This document shows, in pieces, positions 1-12,845 of a stretch of DNA of 64,000 bases. The notes under the pieces were generated by a model. The model did not search any database and was not told the origin of the DNA. It saw only the letters and a list, made by a program, of their open reading frames with translations. Location of the stretch: the NCBI GenBank assembly GCA_023653785.1, contig JAMKCH010002883.1, positions 149,501 to 213,500 on the forward strand, read 5' to 3'. The position numbers were made by a program, and so were the translations under genes. Within the stretch, counting starts at the first letter, position 1; each line of letters begins with the position of its first letter. The stretch comes from Ophioderma brevispina (lineage: Eukaryota; Echinodermata; Ophiuroidea; Amphilepidida; Ophiodermatidae).

Positions 1-2033
1 AAATGCATTGTCCTCCAGCGTGAAAGTATTTAAAATGCATCATAAAAGATTGTTAACTTCAAATTTATAGATATAGTGCACGGAAATTGATCAAATTAGG
101 ATTGTTTCCTTTAGCTTCAAAATCAAGAAAGATACAAGAATCGATACCGTGACCCAAATTTTATACCAGCCGGAAAGGTTGAAGAAGTGCATTCTGAATA
201 TTATTAAAAACAAAATGGGAATTATCGACAAGCTGTGTCAATTCGACAGACTGCACTCTTCTCATGATATGAATATTGTAGGTAGTATTTAAAAGCGGTA
301 GTTCTCTGATCCAGTCACTATGAAAATGGCTAAGAATAATTATACTCAGATCAAGTAAGATACAGAGAAAATATCGTAATTTTCCTAATTAGAATCTTCC
401 TGAGCTATACGTCATGATCTCATCTCAATTACACATTTGCGTGACGTTTATACCATTTCCCTGGAATTTGAAAAAAGGTTGGTATCTTACGAAACTCGTA
501 TAAGCCATCCTATTCAAATTCTCCGAGATGGAGAATTTATCAGTTTTGTGAACATTGTTATTGTACTTCAAATGTCCCTGGAGATTTTGTAAATAAGCCA
601 CTTTCAATGAGATCATTGGATGAAAACCGTCACATGGCACTTATATCTCGCGTTATATTGCGAGAAAATACGCAAAACAATTTTCTAGTTTTTTAATAAT
701 GGTCAACCATAACAAATAATAATCTTCTAAATTAAGTTGCTCCAACAGCTGCCAGACTACCTACCCAACATTTACCGTGCCGAATGGAAAGACATCATTG
801 ATTTTCAAGAAAAAAAATCAAACCCACAAAATCCGAATTACTAAGCGCGCTGTAAAATCAATGGGAAAAGCGCATTTAATCTGCATCTTTTTTTAGATCT
901 TAAACTGGCTAAACCAAGTGTATGTAATCGCGTACAACCTGCACTTGATTAACCAGGTGTGCAATGTAGCCTATTGAGCACAGTGGGTTAACTCGAGTTA
1001 AAGCTTAACACGCAGAGTTTTAATAATTTGCTCACAAATTAAATCAATAACACCTTTAAATCAGCCATTTACATAGCTCCGAAATCGAGTTAATTAGGTA
1101 TGGATTAAACAGCTCAACTCAAACATTTGACGCTATCAATTTACAATATTTTATATATTATTATAGATAACAATGTGTTTGAGTATATATGATTTACACT
1201 TATTAAAGTTCATTCAGAGTAAATAAGAAAGATAAGTAACCACAATTTACTGTATAATCTATTAAAATAAATAAATATCTATATCCAAGGCATGGATTTG
1301 ATAAAACTATTAGCCGGAGTGGAGTAATCGAAAAATAATCGCGTTGAGGTGAATACGTTTTAGAAACATAAGCTTATTATATCTTTAAAAGCCTAGCGTG
1401 CCAAGACATCGCCAGTGGCGTAACTCTGTCAGGATTTGTATATGCTGGTCAAGGGGCGCCGATATTTACCAAACGTTTGATTTAAAAAAAATCTAACTTT
1501 GCATGGCAACCTGGTTGGGATCTAGCAGAAAATAGGAGCACCCCCTAATTATTTTGGGGTCCAGAGTGTTGGTAAGTCTCAAGGTCATTCGAAACCTCTA
1601 TAAAGTATTACATTGAGTGGATTCGTCAATGTGGATACAATTTATGAGTGACAACAATATCAATTCGACTATTGACTTTCCCCAACAAACCCACAGCATA
1701 CTTTTCAACTGTGTTGAGAACTGTACAACATGATGTTAACTGTAGCTCGATGCAAAGGCTTTGTAGTCTTTTCTATGGTCAATGCATTTAAGCGGGAACA
1801 CAGCTGATTTCAGTATATGTAATTAAATGGCACAGCGGTAAACGGCATTGCCTGAAGGGGTTATATAACACGTGACTATCATAAGGTAGGTAATTAAAAT
1901 GATTTTATCGCTCCTTAGTCAAAATAAGAGTATCATATTCAAGGTTGTCTGTGGGCATGACATGACGCAATAATATCGGCTGCTCTACAGAGTTTGATAA
2001 AGCACAGGCTATAAAATTGTAAGGGGTTGTTAC
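1..2033. other. Non-coding stretch, nothing recognised
   Basis: No exon, RNA gene or clear repeat was identified. A phrase near 1404 (CAGTGGCGTAACT) resembles the end of hAT-like transposons, and a C-rich/G-rich pair follows near 1540-1560, but no matching opposite terminus or target duplication was found, so no element is called. Confidence 0.5.
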
Positions 2034-2168
2034 ATTTTGTGACCCCACTTTGCCTGACCCGACTCAGAATTCAGCAGCCTTTACGGAATAAAGTGCATGT
2101 GATACTGTACTTTATTCGGTAAAGGCTGCTAAATTCTCAGTCGGGTCAGGCAAAGTGGGTCACAAAAT
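2034..2168. mobile_element. Foldback (hairpin) MITE
   Basis: The two halves are nearly exact reverse complements. The left arm starts ATTTTGTGACCCCACTTTG and the right arm ends with its complement, CAAAGTGGGTCACAAAAT. Both arms carry the blocks CCTGACCCGACT and AGCAGCCTTTACGG, and the loop is only about 10-15 bases, so a transcript would form a hairpin of about 60 bp. The non-coding content and foldback shape suggest a MITE. Shared short blocks (CCTGACCC, GAATTC, a CGGAATAAA-like run) suggest distant relation to the hairpin at 33095-33249. A microRNA or siRNA precursor is an alternative. Confidence 0.75.
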
Positions 2169-5100
2169 ATACCAACTCAGTTTAAGGTGCTATTATGAGA
2201 GCCTTGGCATCGTTTTCATGGTTCACCTCGTCGAACACGAGATTCTGATATCACTAAACACTTTCATAAACTTTCAGCCACTCTTCTGGCTGACTCCCTT
2301 TTGTATGTACAGGAATAAAAGATACCCGTTATATTATACGCATTAATTCTTCAATGTTTTGGTTTTTGCAGATTTGACCTTGGACAACGTTAACATCGCT
2401 ACCCGAAGTATTTTTGTTTTTATGTTGTTGTCTGCGAAACTTGACAACGAAGAATTGATAATAGATAATAAAATAACCACAATATCGACACAAAATTCTA
2501 AACAGCGACTTGTACATTAGTTGATATATCAACACTTTCTCTCGGAAACAGTTTGGATTTATCTTATCCACTACTAGGGTAAATACCATTTATAATGTGA
2601 AAAAGTACGCAATAACTTCGTCCTTCTTGATTTCATTTGACTCGTTTTCAATGATTGATGTAAGATCATATTACTCTCCACGTTTGCGATGTAGTGTACT
2701 ACACAAAATCAGTATGCAGAGAAGGTCAGTCTAAATAAAGCCACCTCGCGTATGATAAAAATGATAAAAAGGTAATTACGCTAATAGGTATCTTAATTAA
2801 TCTATTTCGTTATAGCTAATTCCCGGAAGGACTAAATCCTAATTTTATCAAAAATATGTCTACGTTGATAAAAAGAAAGAAAACAAAAAGAAACCAAACA
2901 AGCAGGGAAAATAAAATGCAGATTTAAAACTATATTCTGACATTATTTTAACCATTTGTATCTCAACTGAGTTTCTTTCATCGAAATTTTAAACTAGTCA
3001 ATTTATAGATGAAAAACAAGATATATTTTTACTCACGGGTGCTATCTATGCCAGAGCGTGCCGTGCCGTTGATGCAAAAAACCTTCTTCTTAATGTAAAT
3101 ACAGAATTATCATGTGATGGCTTCAAAATGTAGAATAATATATTTTTGACGCTTTTCCCGTGGCTCTATGTTATCGTTGGTTGGACATAGAGATATCTCA
3201 CATGTGTTTTAAACTCCAGTGTATGCTCGTGCTTATGCATATAACGTAGTAGTGTCGTATTAAGGATTTGCTCGAGTCAAGTTATGCTTTGTAGTGTCAA
3301 TGCGACGCAGGTAGCGTGTCAGGCAGACTTTCAAAAGAGGAGCCCTGGGAAGGCTAGTGGCTTGAGATAGCGAATCAAAACGCATTGGCTAGGCTCTTCG
3401 CCGTACAGACTCACGAGTTGCATCTCCTGAGGAAAGACACGGCTTGTGACACATCAGTATTTTTTCTTCTTCCTCTATTCACATACGATTTCTTGTCGCA
3501 CTCGGAGAAAAACGCGAAGCGACGTTGTATCCGCCATAGATGTGTGTGTGCAATGATGCGTTATGTAGGCAAGGGAAACCGTAAGCATATTGTTTAAGTA
3601 TACATAATAATTTGGAAAAGATTGCAATTGCATATTATCCTGGGGATTAACGAGGATTAGAGTACGTTGACATGCAATAAAGCGTTTTCAAGATCATATT
3701 TCACATGATTTTCCACACCTTTCTTTCCGGATTCCCGAGAAGTTAAAAGAGAAAGAACATAATCAAAAGGCTTTCCAAATTTCAATCTGCTAACGTTACA
3801 GATTTATTTAAAAAAAACTTGCAAAGGAAAACAGGCAGAACGACGATTATGCAGCAACTGTTGCTTGCAAAATTGATATGTTCCTTAGGGCGAATTCCAT
3901 TTACACAGGTGGCCACAAACATCTAGGATGTAGCAAAGTGCATACAGAGAATGTTGCAAAGTGCACGCTTGAAATGTTGCAAAGTGCGCTGACTTGACAC
4001 ACACATAACATACCTGGCATATGCAACTGACATCTGGCAACACATGGCCTCTTTGGAATTGGCGCAATGTTCTTATTGAAATACCAGCTGATCGGTAATG
4101 CCAAACGGTGTGCAATCATATCAAGCTTATAGTAAGCTCGGATTAGTTTTGTTTTCATTTCAAGGAGAGCTTAACACGATGTGTAAAAGGGCAATTAACA
4201 TGGACATTGATTTAAAAATTGCGTTACGGAATAATTACTGTCATAGTATGCTCTGGGCAATGACCGTTCGCAGACCTTGATATCAATTTAAGTAAATAAC
4301 GTTGCGCTGCAGACGAGGGGTAAAATACAAACATGTAATTTAGAATCTGGTGAACAATAATAAACATACATGAAATAACTACGAATTGAATTTATTTATA
4401 TGACAGGATAATATCGATAGGTAAACCACGTTACCCCCTTTTCAGTAGCTTTGGTTCAATTCTCAAAACAGCGCTTTCCCACTAAGAAGGTCACAAAACC
4501 CATTGTATTGCATTTGATTTCTCAAGACTTGAAAATATTGAGATTGAGGTCCAAGCGCGGTAAATTCTGAATTATTTACCGAAACTCAACGTGGACAAGA
4601 TGGACATAAATATGGATGATAACATAAACGGAAATCACGGGGGATGAGGTGGAATATATGAGAATGCCCTTTCTCTGTATAAATATTTTAAAACCCTAGG
4701 TTTTTTCTTTCATTTTATCACTATCAAAAAACCCAAAGTTTATCAAATCAATTTTATTTCAAGATACATTTTGTTTCAATTTAGGTAAGTGTACTTACTT
4801 GACTCAGGAGACTTAAAATAAAACCAGGACTTCTTATTCTTCCAAAATTTCATCCAAGTAATCCGTAACCCACAAACCTTTTACAAGATACTCCCGCTAG
4901 TGGATGATAATAATAATAATAATAATGGTAATCCTGCACGTTTAAATTTAAATATCGTGAAAAAGTAAAACCTTTGGCAGACCGCATTAAAAAAAACAGG
5001 CAATATTAACTCGCCTCTTCTACCTACTCTAGAGCCATTCTGACCAAAATGGTGGCAGTTACCTGCGGTCTTTAATCCAATCCAGACTACTGTGTGCGCC

Positions 5101-5257
5101 TAGCCCAATCGTGCTGTTTATCTTTTGGATAAACGGTGCCAGTGTACTTGTACGTGGGATATGGATTTCTTTTGTTTATGCATGGATCGAACAAAATGAT
5201 TCACGTTTCATATACAAGTGCACACGTTATGCAAGACAGCTGAACATCTCTACGATT
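2169..5257. other. Non-coding stretch with minor repeats
   Basis: Short open frames of 60-85 codons occur but show no domain, no codon pattern and no convincing splice context. Minor features are a 25-bp tandem near 3931 (separate entry), an ATA microsatellite at about 4907-4926, and a splice-like AG|GTAAGT at about 4784 (see findings). Confidence 0.5.
3931..3990. repeat. Short tandem repeat, ~25-bp unit, about 2.5 copies
   Basis: The phrase GTTGCAAAGTGC or a close variant (GTAGCAAAGTGC) occurs three times at a spacing of about 25 bp. No other copy was seen in the window. Confidence 0.6.
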
Positions 5258-5443
5258 GGGAGTTTTCGTAACCTGACACATCGTACACACTTTTTTCTGA
5301 CATACTTATGAATTCCGAAACCCTTCACGGGAATAAAGCACACATGTACGTGTAAACGCGCGTTACTCCAAAATCTCAGCGCATAGGTTTGCCAAAAAAT
5401 TAAACACGTACAAGTTACATCATTGGTAAATCGAACTCCCAAG
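5258..5443. mobile_element. Degraded copy of the 33.1-kb foldback MITE
   Basis: The left part (5258-5337) follows the left arm of the hairpin at 33095-33249 closely: GGGAGTTT, a CGTAACCTGACACAT block, ACACACTTTTTTCTGACA, CTTATGAATTC and CCTTCACGG appear in the same order. The right arm is much more decayed; only a terminal GGGAGTTCGATTTACCA, read on the minus strand, still mirrors the left end. This is probably an old insertion that no longer folds well. The right boundary is uncertain. Confidence 0.6.
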
Positions 5444-6982
5444 TTTCAAAGCACTACATTTGTAGCTGGTAATTCCAAACTTTCACTGTTTTGCTCAACG
5501 CATTCGATTGGAACATTATATGAACTTTCAGGTACAATATGAACATTTTTGCCCTTTCTGCATGTTTCCTATTTAACATAGCAAACTTATTCAATATTCA
5601 ACATATAGCGTCCCTGGTGTTTAGGATAACGATAAAATCAGGACCAATTGCGACAATCTGTGGTTTTCGCCGAACTCTACTGAAACTTGCCTGTGATAAT
5701 GTAATGCAAGCAGCAAGTAAGGCTTCTGTAGCCAGGACTGACGGTTCAATAACCCTTTGAAAGATAAAGCTTCTTTTCTTGGTTCATTGGCCCAATTCCA
5801 AATGAACACTACATACGAACGGGGGTAATCTGCTACGCTATATCGAAAGCTATTATCAATTATAGTTGTCTTCCGCCAATCAAATTTCTAATATTACATA
5901 AGAGAGGTAATAAGTTGAAAACAATGCCATAATAAATAATAATAATCATCATAATAATAATTAAAGAAATACGGACAGACTTAAAAAACAAATTATTTCC
6001 TTGGATTAAAGGACGGCATTAAAATACCAATAGTGGTTCAATTTTTCTATTGTTAACTTTTTACAATAGTATAAAATCTGATCAGTCTCGCAAGCTGCCC
6101 AAAGGAAGTTGTCTCTTCAGATCCCTTGAAAACATTCAAAAGTAAACACTTTCAATTCATACATCAAAAATACATATTTCTAAGTCTCCGAGTATACCTT
6201 TAAACATAATCTAATTAGTCGAAAGGCGAAGAAAACAAAACCCAGAGTCAGTGCCCTTTTGTTCCAATAAATCATTTTTAACAAATCTCACTTTTAATAT
6301 ATATTTCCTTAAAGCACGAACAACGAAAATCATCAACGGGTTTCTCTCCTGTTCTAAAATAGCTTGTCTTATGAATTACAAGGTTCATTAAAATGTGTCA
6401 ATTAAGATGCTTACAAGCTGTTCCAGTTAATGTAATACGAAATAAATCAACCTCTATTTCTAATCAAATTCACCATCCACTAATTGACCTTTATCATTAT
6501 TATCTAATATGCTCTGCTATCCGAGATGACAGCAACATTTAACTAAAACGTGACGTATAGGCTCAGCATGATAATATGCATACACATTAATTTTAAATCG
6601 TATACATCAGTATATGTCATTGTTCTTATACGATTCTTGAAATTGAATTATAGTTAGTAACATATTTTTTTAAATATAGTTTGGTCTAATTATTTACACT
6701 TAGCCAAGACAAATTTATATAAAGTTCCATATTAATTTATTTCTTGAAAAGAAATATCGTGTACAATATCGAAGGAGATATGAAATATCCATACAGAATA
6801 GGAACATACGTCAATGTTAAACTGTAACCTTAAAATTTAATTTTAAATTTGAAGGTATTATATTACAGACTGATTTCGTGAGGTTAATGAAGACAAAATT
6901 AAAATGTTTATTACGACTCAACTTATTAAAACAAGAAATACGATGACGTAATGAATTTATTGATGAAAATGATTAATATTGT
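5444..6982. other. Non-coding stretch, nothing recognised
   Basis: AT-rich sequence with an AAT/ATC microsatellite at about 5931-5962. The open frames around 5539-5809 overlap on opposite strands and show no recognisable domain. Confidence 0.5.
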
Positions 6983-6983
6983 G

Positions 6984-7020
<37 letters not shown>

Positions 7021-7031
7021 ACATCATCATC
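6983..7031. repeat. (ATC)n microsatellite
   Basis: About 15 near-perfect ATC units with one interruption (CAACATC) near the 3' end. No open frame of interest runs through it. Confidence 0.95.
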
Positions 7032-8442
7032 GGAATAATATAAGAGCACACACTTTCAAGATAAATAACAATCACTCAGGCTTAGACAAATCTGTAACAC
7101 ATACACAGGCGAGTACGTAGCTTTTGTGCACAAAATTCAAGATTATAGTGTTCAATTTGTTATTAAAATATCAGTGACAGCAAACATGGTTAGTACGCTG
7201 ACAAGATAAGTACCTGTAAAGCATTCTGATGGGTTGATTGATTGCAAAAGGCTTACATCCTCCGTGTATGCAACAAATGAGCTGATAAATGTGACTTAGT
7301 ACAAAGCGTTCCAGAAAAAGTGCTTCCTGATTATATATAGGTACGGTAATTTTACTATTAAATCAGGCAAGACATTAGCAATATCTTAATGTGGATGAAA
7401 GCTGTCTTTTTATAATCATGTAAAATTAAATGTACATTGCCTGCAAAATCAATGCATGTTTATAAAACGTGCATTACCTGCAAAAGCAATGCATGTTACA
7501 ATATGATGTCGACGTCAGACAAAAAAGTGAATTTACCAAATTCTGCAATGCCTCTAATTATATAACACAAAGCTATAGAGACACAGAGGTAACTGTGGGA
7601 TAAAATATTCACACAGTCTAAAGAGAAGTGATCACTACGTTATCGTCTGAACTCTTCGAACTTCTGGATATCGTAAAGTGACAAATACATATAATGCAGA
7701 TGATATCTGTTTATGAACACATCATCAAACCATACGGATACAGTACTCATTATAGCATACTAAATCAGTATCAGCCTCATTAAACTTGAAAAAGGATAAC
7801 TACAGTAGCGGGTAAAAAAGTGACAATCGCAGTTCACTAAATCATTCGAATTATGCAGTTTTGCATAATATTGCAGAGAAATATTACTCAAAGTATTCTA
7901 TTTGAAATTTGGATTTCCATATTTGAAATCAATACTCTATATGTATGATATGGTATTATATAAAAACAATAACTAAATTAAACCTTTGCTACAAGATTGC
8001 ATTCAACATAAAACCTAACTGCATCATTGTCTACATAATTTTAACTTTATAATGAAAAACATTTTCATAATTCATTACATTTGAAAACAAATTGGTCACG
8101 TTCTTGCTGGAATAATGGACAGCCATTTCCTTATTAGCGCTTGAAGAGAAATACCAGTAAGATGGCTGTATTAACGTTATTGTGCAAGACTTGACCTGAG
8201 TATTTGAAAGTGGTATACTGCGCTAAAGGCGATAGTTAAATTGAATGCAAGTACCCTTTTAGTCATGGTATAAAATTAGCACAGAGATTAGCACAGCAAT
8301 AAGAGTCTTTAACATCATAAATTCGATACAGATCTTTATTTTTAGCATATAATTTACCGCTTTTGGTCATTTTCATAGAGCAAAATTATGTTTAACATTA
8401 TGTTATTTGTAGTTTTGATGTTGCTTGTGCTCATCAAGTTAA
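7032..8442. other. Non-coding stretch with one short tandem duplication
   Basis: The one visible structure is a 38-bp tandem pair at about 7431-7498, in which a GT(A/G)CATT(G/A)CCTGCAAAA block followed by CAATGCATGTT appears twice. Nothing else was recognised. Confidence 0.5.
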
Positions 8443-8779
8443 AGGGCCGTTTTGTGAACCTCAGCCTCGTCCCCAATTGCCTAGAGATTTTTATATCACC
8501 TGAAAGGTTGGCATAGGTATAGTGTGTGTGCCTGATCTTAAGTACAGATTCGAACTACTCTAGAAAAAATATGTATTTTTTTATTTTTGTCCGTAAAAGA
8601 ACGGAATTGACAACATGGTGGGCCCATGGGACCGCATGATACAGACACTCGCTCATAACATCAAAACGCAATGTCAGAATCAACTGAAATTTTGGACATA
8701 ACCTTCTCTTGATGATATATCTACATGGTCTAGTGGATCAAAAACAAAATGGAAGGTGCTAAGATCACAATATGCGCCT
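8443..8779 (+). mobile_element. TTAA-flanked MITE, family 1 (AGGTGC termini)
   Basis: The element lies between two TTAA copies (8439-8442 and 8780-8783). It starts AGGGCCGTTTTGTGAACC and ends ATGCGCCT. The left third shares phrases with the copy at 49454 (CCTCGTCCCC, CCTAGA, TTTATATC) and, in reverse complement, with 23677-24006. It has no coding capacity. A TTAA target with short inverted termini is the pattern of non-autonomous piggyBac-type elements; that superfamily assignment is inference. Confidence 0.8.
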
Positions 8780-10115
8780 TTAAGTCTTAGAACTATCAGC
8801 AATAGCGAGTTCAAATTGATTTTTATTGTTATACGAAGAGCATACACTACCGATATTTGTTTAGCCTATTTTGAGAGTAACTTCTAAAAATTACTTCTAA
8901 ATAATTAAAAAGTAATTCCGAGTAGAAGAAACCAGTGTACGCCATACGTGTCATCAACACTTTGCAATTACTTCATGGGTGTTATGCATAAATAAAATTT
9001 TAAAAAAAATTGATACTGATAGTTTTGGCTGCTATCGTTAAGAATGTGACTCGAAACAAATTAGCTGTTTCTAATTCCAGATTGGCCTACGATTCGAGCG
9101 ATCTCGCCACAATTGAAATATGGCAATCGTTTTAATAAAGACAAATGGAATCGCAATATTCCCGAAGAACAGCACAACCTGGTGCGGTGTCATTCGACCC
9201 TGAAGGATGTCACTCACGTATTGAATCGTGTGTGGTTGTGGTACCGTAATAGACAGGTGTTCTATGGCCAAGAGCAGAAAAGCACATTGGGCAGTTTTAT
9301 ATAGATCTCTTAACAGCTATGACGTTCATACCTTAAAGGTGCAACATGAGATTTCAAGGCATGCATAAGTGGGTATATGTAGGTTTATTTCAAATAGATT
9401 AGACCCCCAGTAGATTTCTTACCTTGTATTGGGCTATAAAAATGTCTTAAAATGAAAAAGAGGTGATTTTAAGGTAATTTTAATTTAATCTAGCTGAATT
9501 TCGTATTGCTCCAATGCAAAATAAGATTACTAAACAATGTGTACAAAAGAAAGAATTCGTAGCTTAATCCTTTGAGATGGGAATATGTTATAGAAATCGT
9601 TTAATAGGTGCAAATCAGAATTTTTAATATTTTTTAGAACACATGATTTGTGGAATCTCTCGTTTCACCTTTATGGCCTTTTAAAACTGTCAACCGTGGT
9701 AGATTTTATAACACTAGAATTTCGTCATTCTCATGTTCGGCAATCATAGGCTAAAACGTTTTTTTCGGGTCTCGCGTTCACTATCACAAGCAAAACTGTG
9801 TTAAGTGGGACACATGCAAACTCAGCCGTCAGTTAACCAGCGGTTCATTGTAACAAGACAAACCGGTTTCAACCGGAAAGAACCAGAGTTTTGAAGCTTC
9901 CCCTTATTGTTTAGTGCATCACGTGTGTAAACTTACATGGACTACAGGACGTGGCACATTATTTGATCTCTGCGCGAGGAACTATGGTGAATGTCAAAGG
10001 TCAATTGTGGAAGAATCAAGTAAGAGGTCCAAGCATCTTTGAAAATGTTTGGGACAAAGCAATGTCAGCAGTATTAAAAACACTGGTACCAAGAATTGTG
10101 ATCAAAGTCTTAGAC
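8780..10115. other. Non-coding stretch
   Basis: No exon or complete element was recognised. A solitary family-1-like end (TTAA followed by AGGTGCAACATGAGA) lies at about 9333, but no partner terminus was found within 1 kb, so it may be a solo end or chance. Confidence 0.45.
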
Positions 10116-10400
10116 AAATCGTGTCTAAAGAGACACGATTTGAACAAAAGAGTGTCGACGTAGTATGTACGTCGTCAGAATGGCAAGCCTCATGTACAAT
10201 AATTCGTAAAACACTGTTTATCGTCGATAGACAGTTTTAATCGATCTAAAACACTGTTTTTTCAGTAAAAACCTAGTTTTTATCGAAAGATTACGTTCAT
10301 TGAGCGAAAAAAAACGTTTTTTTTTCACTAAAACCATGTTTACCACATGAAAACATATTGTTAACTCAGTTTATCGGTGATGAACAATTGTTTTTGTTAA
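10116..10400. repeat. Cluster of consecutive short inverted repeats
   Basis: At least five hairpin-capable palindromes follow one another. 10116-10141 has perfect 11-bp arms (AAATCGTGTCT / AGACACGATTT) around a 4-base loop. 10156-10174 has 7-bp arms (CGACGTA / TACGTCG). 10208-10238 pairs AAAACACTGTTTATCG with TCGATAGACAGTTTT. An AAAAAC/GTTTTT pair and an A-run/T-run pair around CG follow. Phrases such as AAACACTGTTT and TTATCG recur at about 30-50 bp, so this may be a decayed tandem repeat whose unit is itself palindromic. Function is unknown. Confidence 0.6.
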
Positions 10401-10563
10401 TTTATCTGTACTCACTGGCATTTCCCACGGGGCCTGGATTTTTTTAACTTCGCCCACTAGTGTGGGGTAGTAGTTGATACGAAAAAAGTGCCCCACTGAT
10501 GGGGAAAATTACTCCCCTATATGAATAAAAATAATACGAATACTCTACTCCCCCGCCCTTTAA

Positions 10564-10890
10564 AGGTGCTGTTCCGATTTTTGGTCTATGTGTTCTCTCT
10601 TGATATGAGAACCTGGCCCTTCCGCGCATACGCCACCATCGTGGGAACAAAAAAAAAAACTTGCGGTTTTGATAGTAGAAGCATAATGCACATTGCAATG
10701 GCCTATTCAATATTGTGCTAATATCGATGGTGAATCATTAAAACGGCGGTTTTTTGTAACCTTGTAATAAATGGATTTGAGGGCCTCAAATTTCAGGACA
10801 ATGAGAAAATACGACCTTTCACCTGATATCAAAATCGATACTACTTCCGGTTAAATCAAGGGTGTCTAAAGCGAATCGGAACCCGCACCT
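10564..10890 (+). mobile_element. TTAA-flanked MITE, family 1 variant (AGGTGCTGTTCCGAT termini)
   Basis: The element is bounded by TTAA at 10560-10563 and 10891-10894. The left end AGGTGCTGTTCCGAT is matched by ATCGGAACCCGCACCT at the right end. A second copy lies in reverse orientation at 39495-39818, with shared inner blocks including GATATGAGA and TAGCA-rich phrases on the left and ATTTCAGGACAA, TTTCACCTGATATCA and TACTTCCGGTTAA on the right. It shares only the first six terminal bases with the other family-1 copies, so it is a separate subfamily that may use the same transposase. Confidence 0.85.
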
Positions 10891-12714
10891 TTAAATCACA
10901 CTTAAAAGCAAATAAAACCTTCGCCAACGGATTCAGAAGCGAATAACTCCTTCAACATATTTTAAAGCGACGTACGAAGTGTTTTCATGAATTGAATTCG
11001 AAGCGTTCAACACACCCCGTGATTTTATGATTTTGCAATTATACAATCATCCCAAAACCCCAACGTTTCGTCTTTATTTTGGAAAACGTGTAGGATATAC
11101 CTTACACTTTGTTACGGGTTCCCGTTCCCTCGAGCCCCCGAGCTACCACACTATTTCCCAACACCGCAGTACATTTATCCTTTTAAATTTCTATTATCTT
11201 TCTACATATCAACCTTGGTTTAACCATCCTGTAGTTGATATTACCAAGGCAACGTATTCTCCGACAATTTCACGCGCACACGATAATGCCGTTAAAGGAA
11301 ACCAAAACTCAACCAAATTAAATTTATCACTTAATGCAGTCAGCAGAATACGCCAATAAAAGCAGGTGGTCAATTTGGTGTATTGTGTTTGAAAAAGGTA
11401 CGCCTTTGGTTCCGTCATTCCAGCTTCCATGCCAAATAGATTTCATCATTATATACATACAGAGTTTGTTTAATACATGATTAATTCATTCGCATAGGAA
11501 TAATTAACCTAACTTGATTCAGATAACCGGTTATCTGATACAGGTTTACAAAAATTGTAAAATTCATCAAAAGAGAAGATTTCATACAGAATGCGGAGGT
11601 TTTTCAAAAGAACATGCAACCTAATGGATACAAAACTTTTGAACGAGAGAATTGTTCGCAGAATTAAAACAATCCATTGAATATCAGAATACGTGATGCA
11701 AGGATGTTGCCATCTCTGGTTATTGGGTGCTTAAAAGCACCTTATGAGATTGAATAGAATAGGTCGATCTAACATCTAAGGCAACCTAGTCCAAGGGTCG
11801 GCTTAACGTGCAACACCGATTAGTGTAGGGCATTTAAACAAGAATTTTTTTGTGGTACCTTATGGTCCATAACCCTTTATGCACAACCGTTAGTTTGAGT
11901 TGTTATGGGTAGGGTCATATGAAATGGTTACTAGCAAAATCCGAGACATGGTAAGAAAAACTTATTGCATACAAATATAAAGAGTTCTATTTGATTGGTT
12001 ACTGAGAGATCCTTCGTGTTCCTATCATATAATTAGTCCAATCAGAGATACTATGAGGGAAAGGGGTATACCTCCGCGTTTAACCACAAGTACTTACAGG
12101 TTTCTTGCTATAAATCCAGATGCAGAAAAAAATCAAATGAGATTATTACTGGAAATTGCAGATGAGAATACAACAACTTCTTACGATTCCGTGTGTGACA
12201 GTTTTAAAAACATAAGCTTTTTTAAAAATGAACACAGACCGATCCTCAGCATCGCACCCCACCTTTTACAAATCAAATCTGGGATGAATTTTGGATTATC
12301 ATTAGAAACCTTTTATTTTCTCATATCATTTGCAAAATATTGTGATTGACTTTCTTTCCCATTATGATGTACAGGATAAAATATGAGTTTTTTGTTTATG
12401 GTAACTGCGCTCCTCTTGGGAAAAAAAGAGTTTTTGTGCAGTACTCTATGGGCATTGTAATACACAAATTACCAAAGTATGTCGGATTCAAATGAAATTT
12501 TGAAATTAAAGCATATTGGTGATGGACCTCCTGCGAAGAAAGAGAGACAACTATACGTTGTAATCGGTGGGGAACATGGTGCAATTTCACTGTTTTAGAG
12601 TTTTCTTTAAAACGATGATGGTTTTATCAAAAATTACCTTTTCTTTCCAAAATTGTTTACCCTTTATGCCCTACACCCAATATCACAGGAGTTTATAATA
12701 CAAACATTTTAACC

Positions 12715-12845
12715 CTTCGAGGACTACCACCTTTCTTCAGTGTCTCCGATGGATCGTTACATGATATAAATCATGATAATTACCCTTCTGATTAACCAAT
12801 CAAAAATGCACTTTAATTGCGGTCTATATCTGTATGCACCTTTAA
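12715..12845. repeat. Weak copy of the GAGGACTACC dispersed repeat
   Basis: The phrase CCCTTCGAGGACTACC is shared in form with CCCCGAGGACTACC at about 19758 and CCCCCTGAGCACTACC at about 47702. The later GATTAACCAATCA mirrors GATTGGTTACTCA found in the other two copies. Similarity is patchy and boundaries are uncertain. Confidence 0.35.

Noticed and set aside
1400..1560. hAT-like end CAGTGGCGTAACT
   Set aside because: No opposite terminus or 8-bp target duplication could be paired with it.
11027..11359. 110-codon open frame (+)
   Set aside because: No domain, no splice support, overlaps an open frame on the other strand, and composition resembles the surrounding DNA.
11721..11745. GGGTGCTTAAAAGCACC palindrome, considered as a head-to-head junction of two AGGTGC MITEs
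   Set aside because: The orientation is wrong: real elements read GCACCT-TTAA-AGGTGC at a junction, whereas here the motif is inside out. It is just a short palindrome.
12053..12349. 98-codon open frame (+)
   Set aside because: No recognisable motif; isolated, and the expected length for chance frames in 128 kb of both-strand sequence.
9333..12845. A 3.5-kb TTAA element bounded by AGGTGCAACATG (9337) and a GCACCTTTAA (about 12834)
   Set aside because: The two ends match for only about six bases after TTAA, and the interior shows no transposase.
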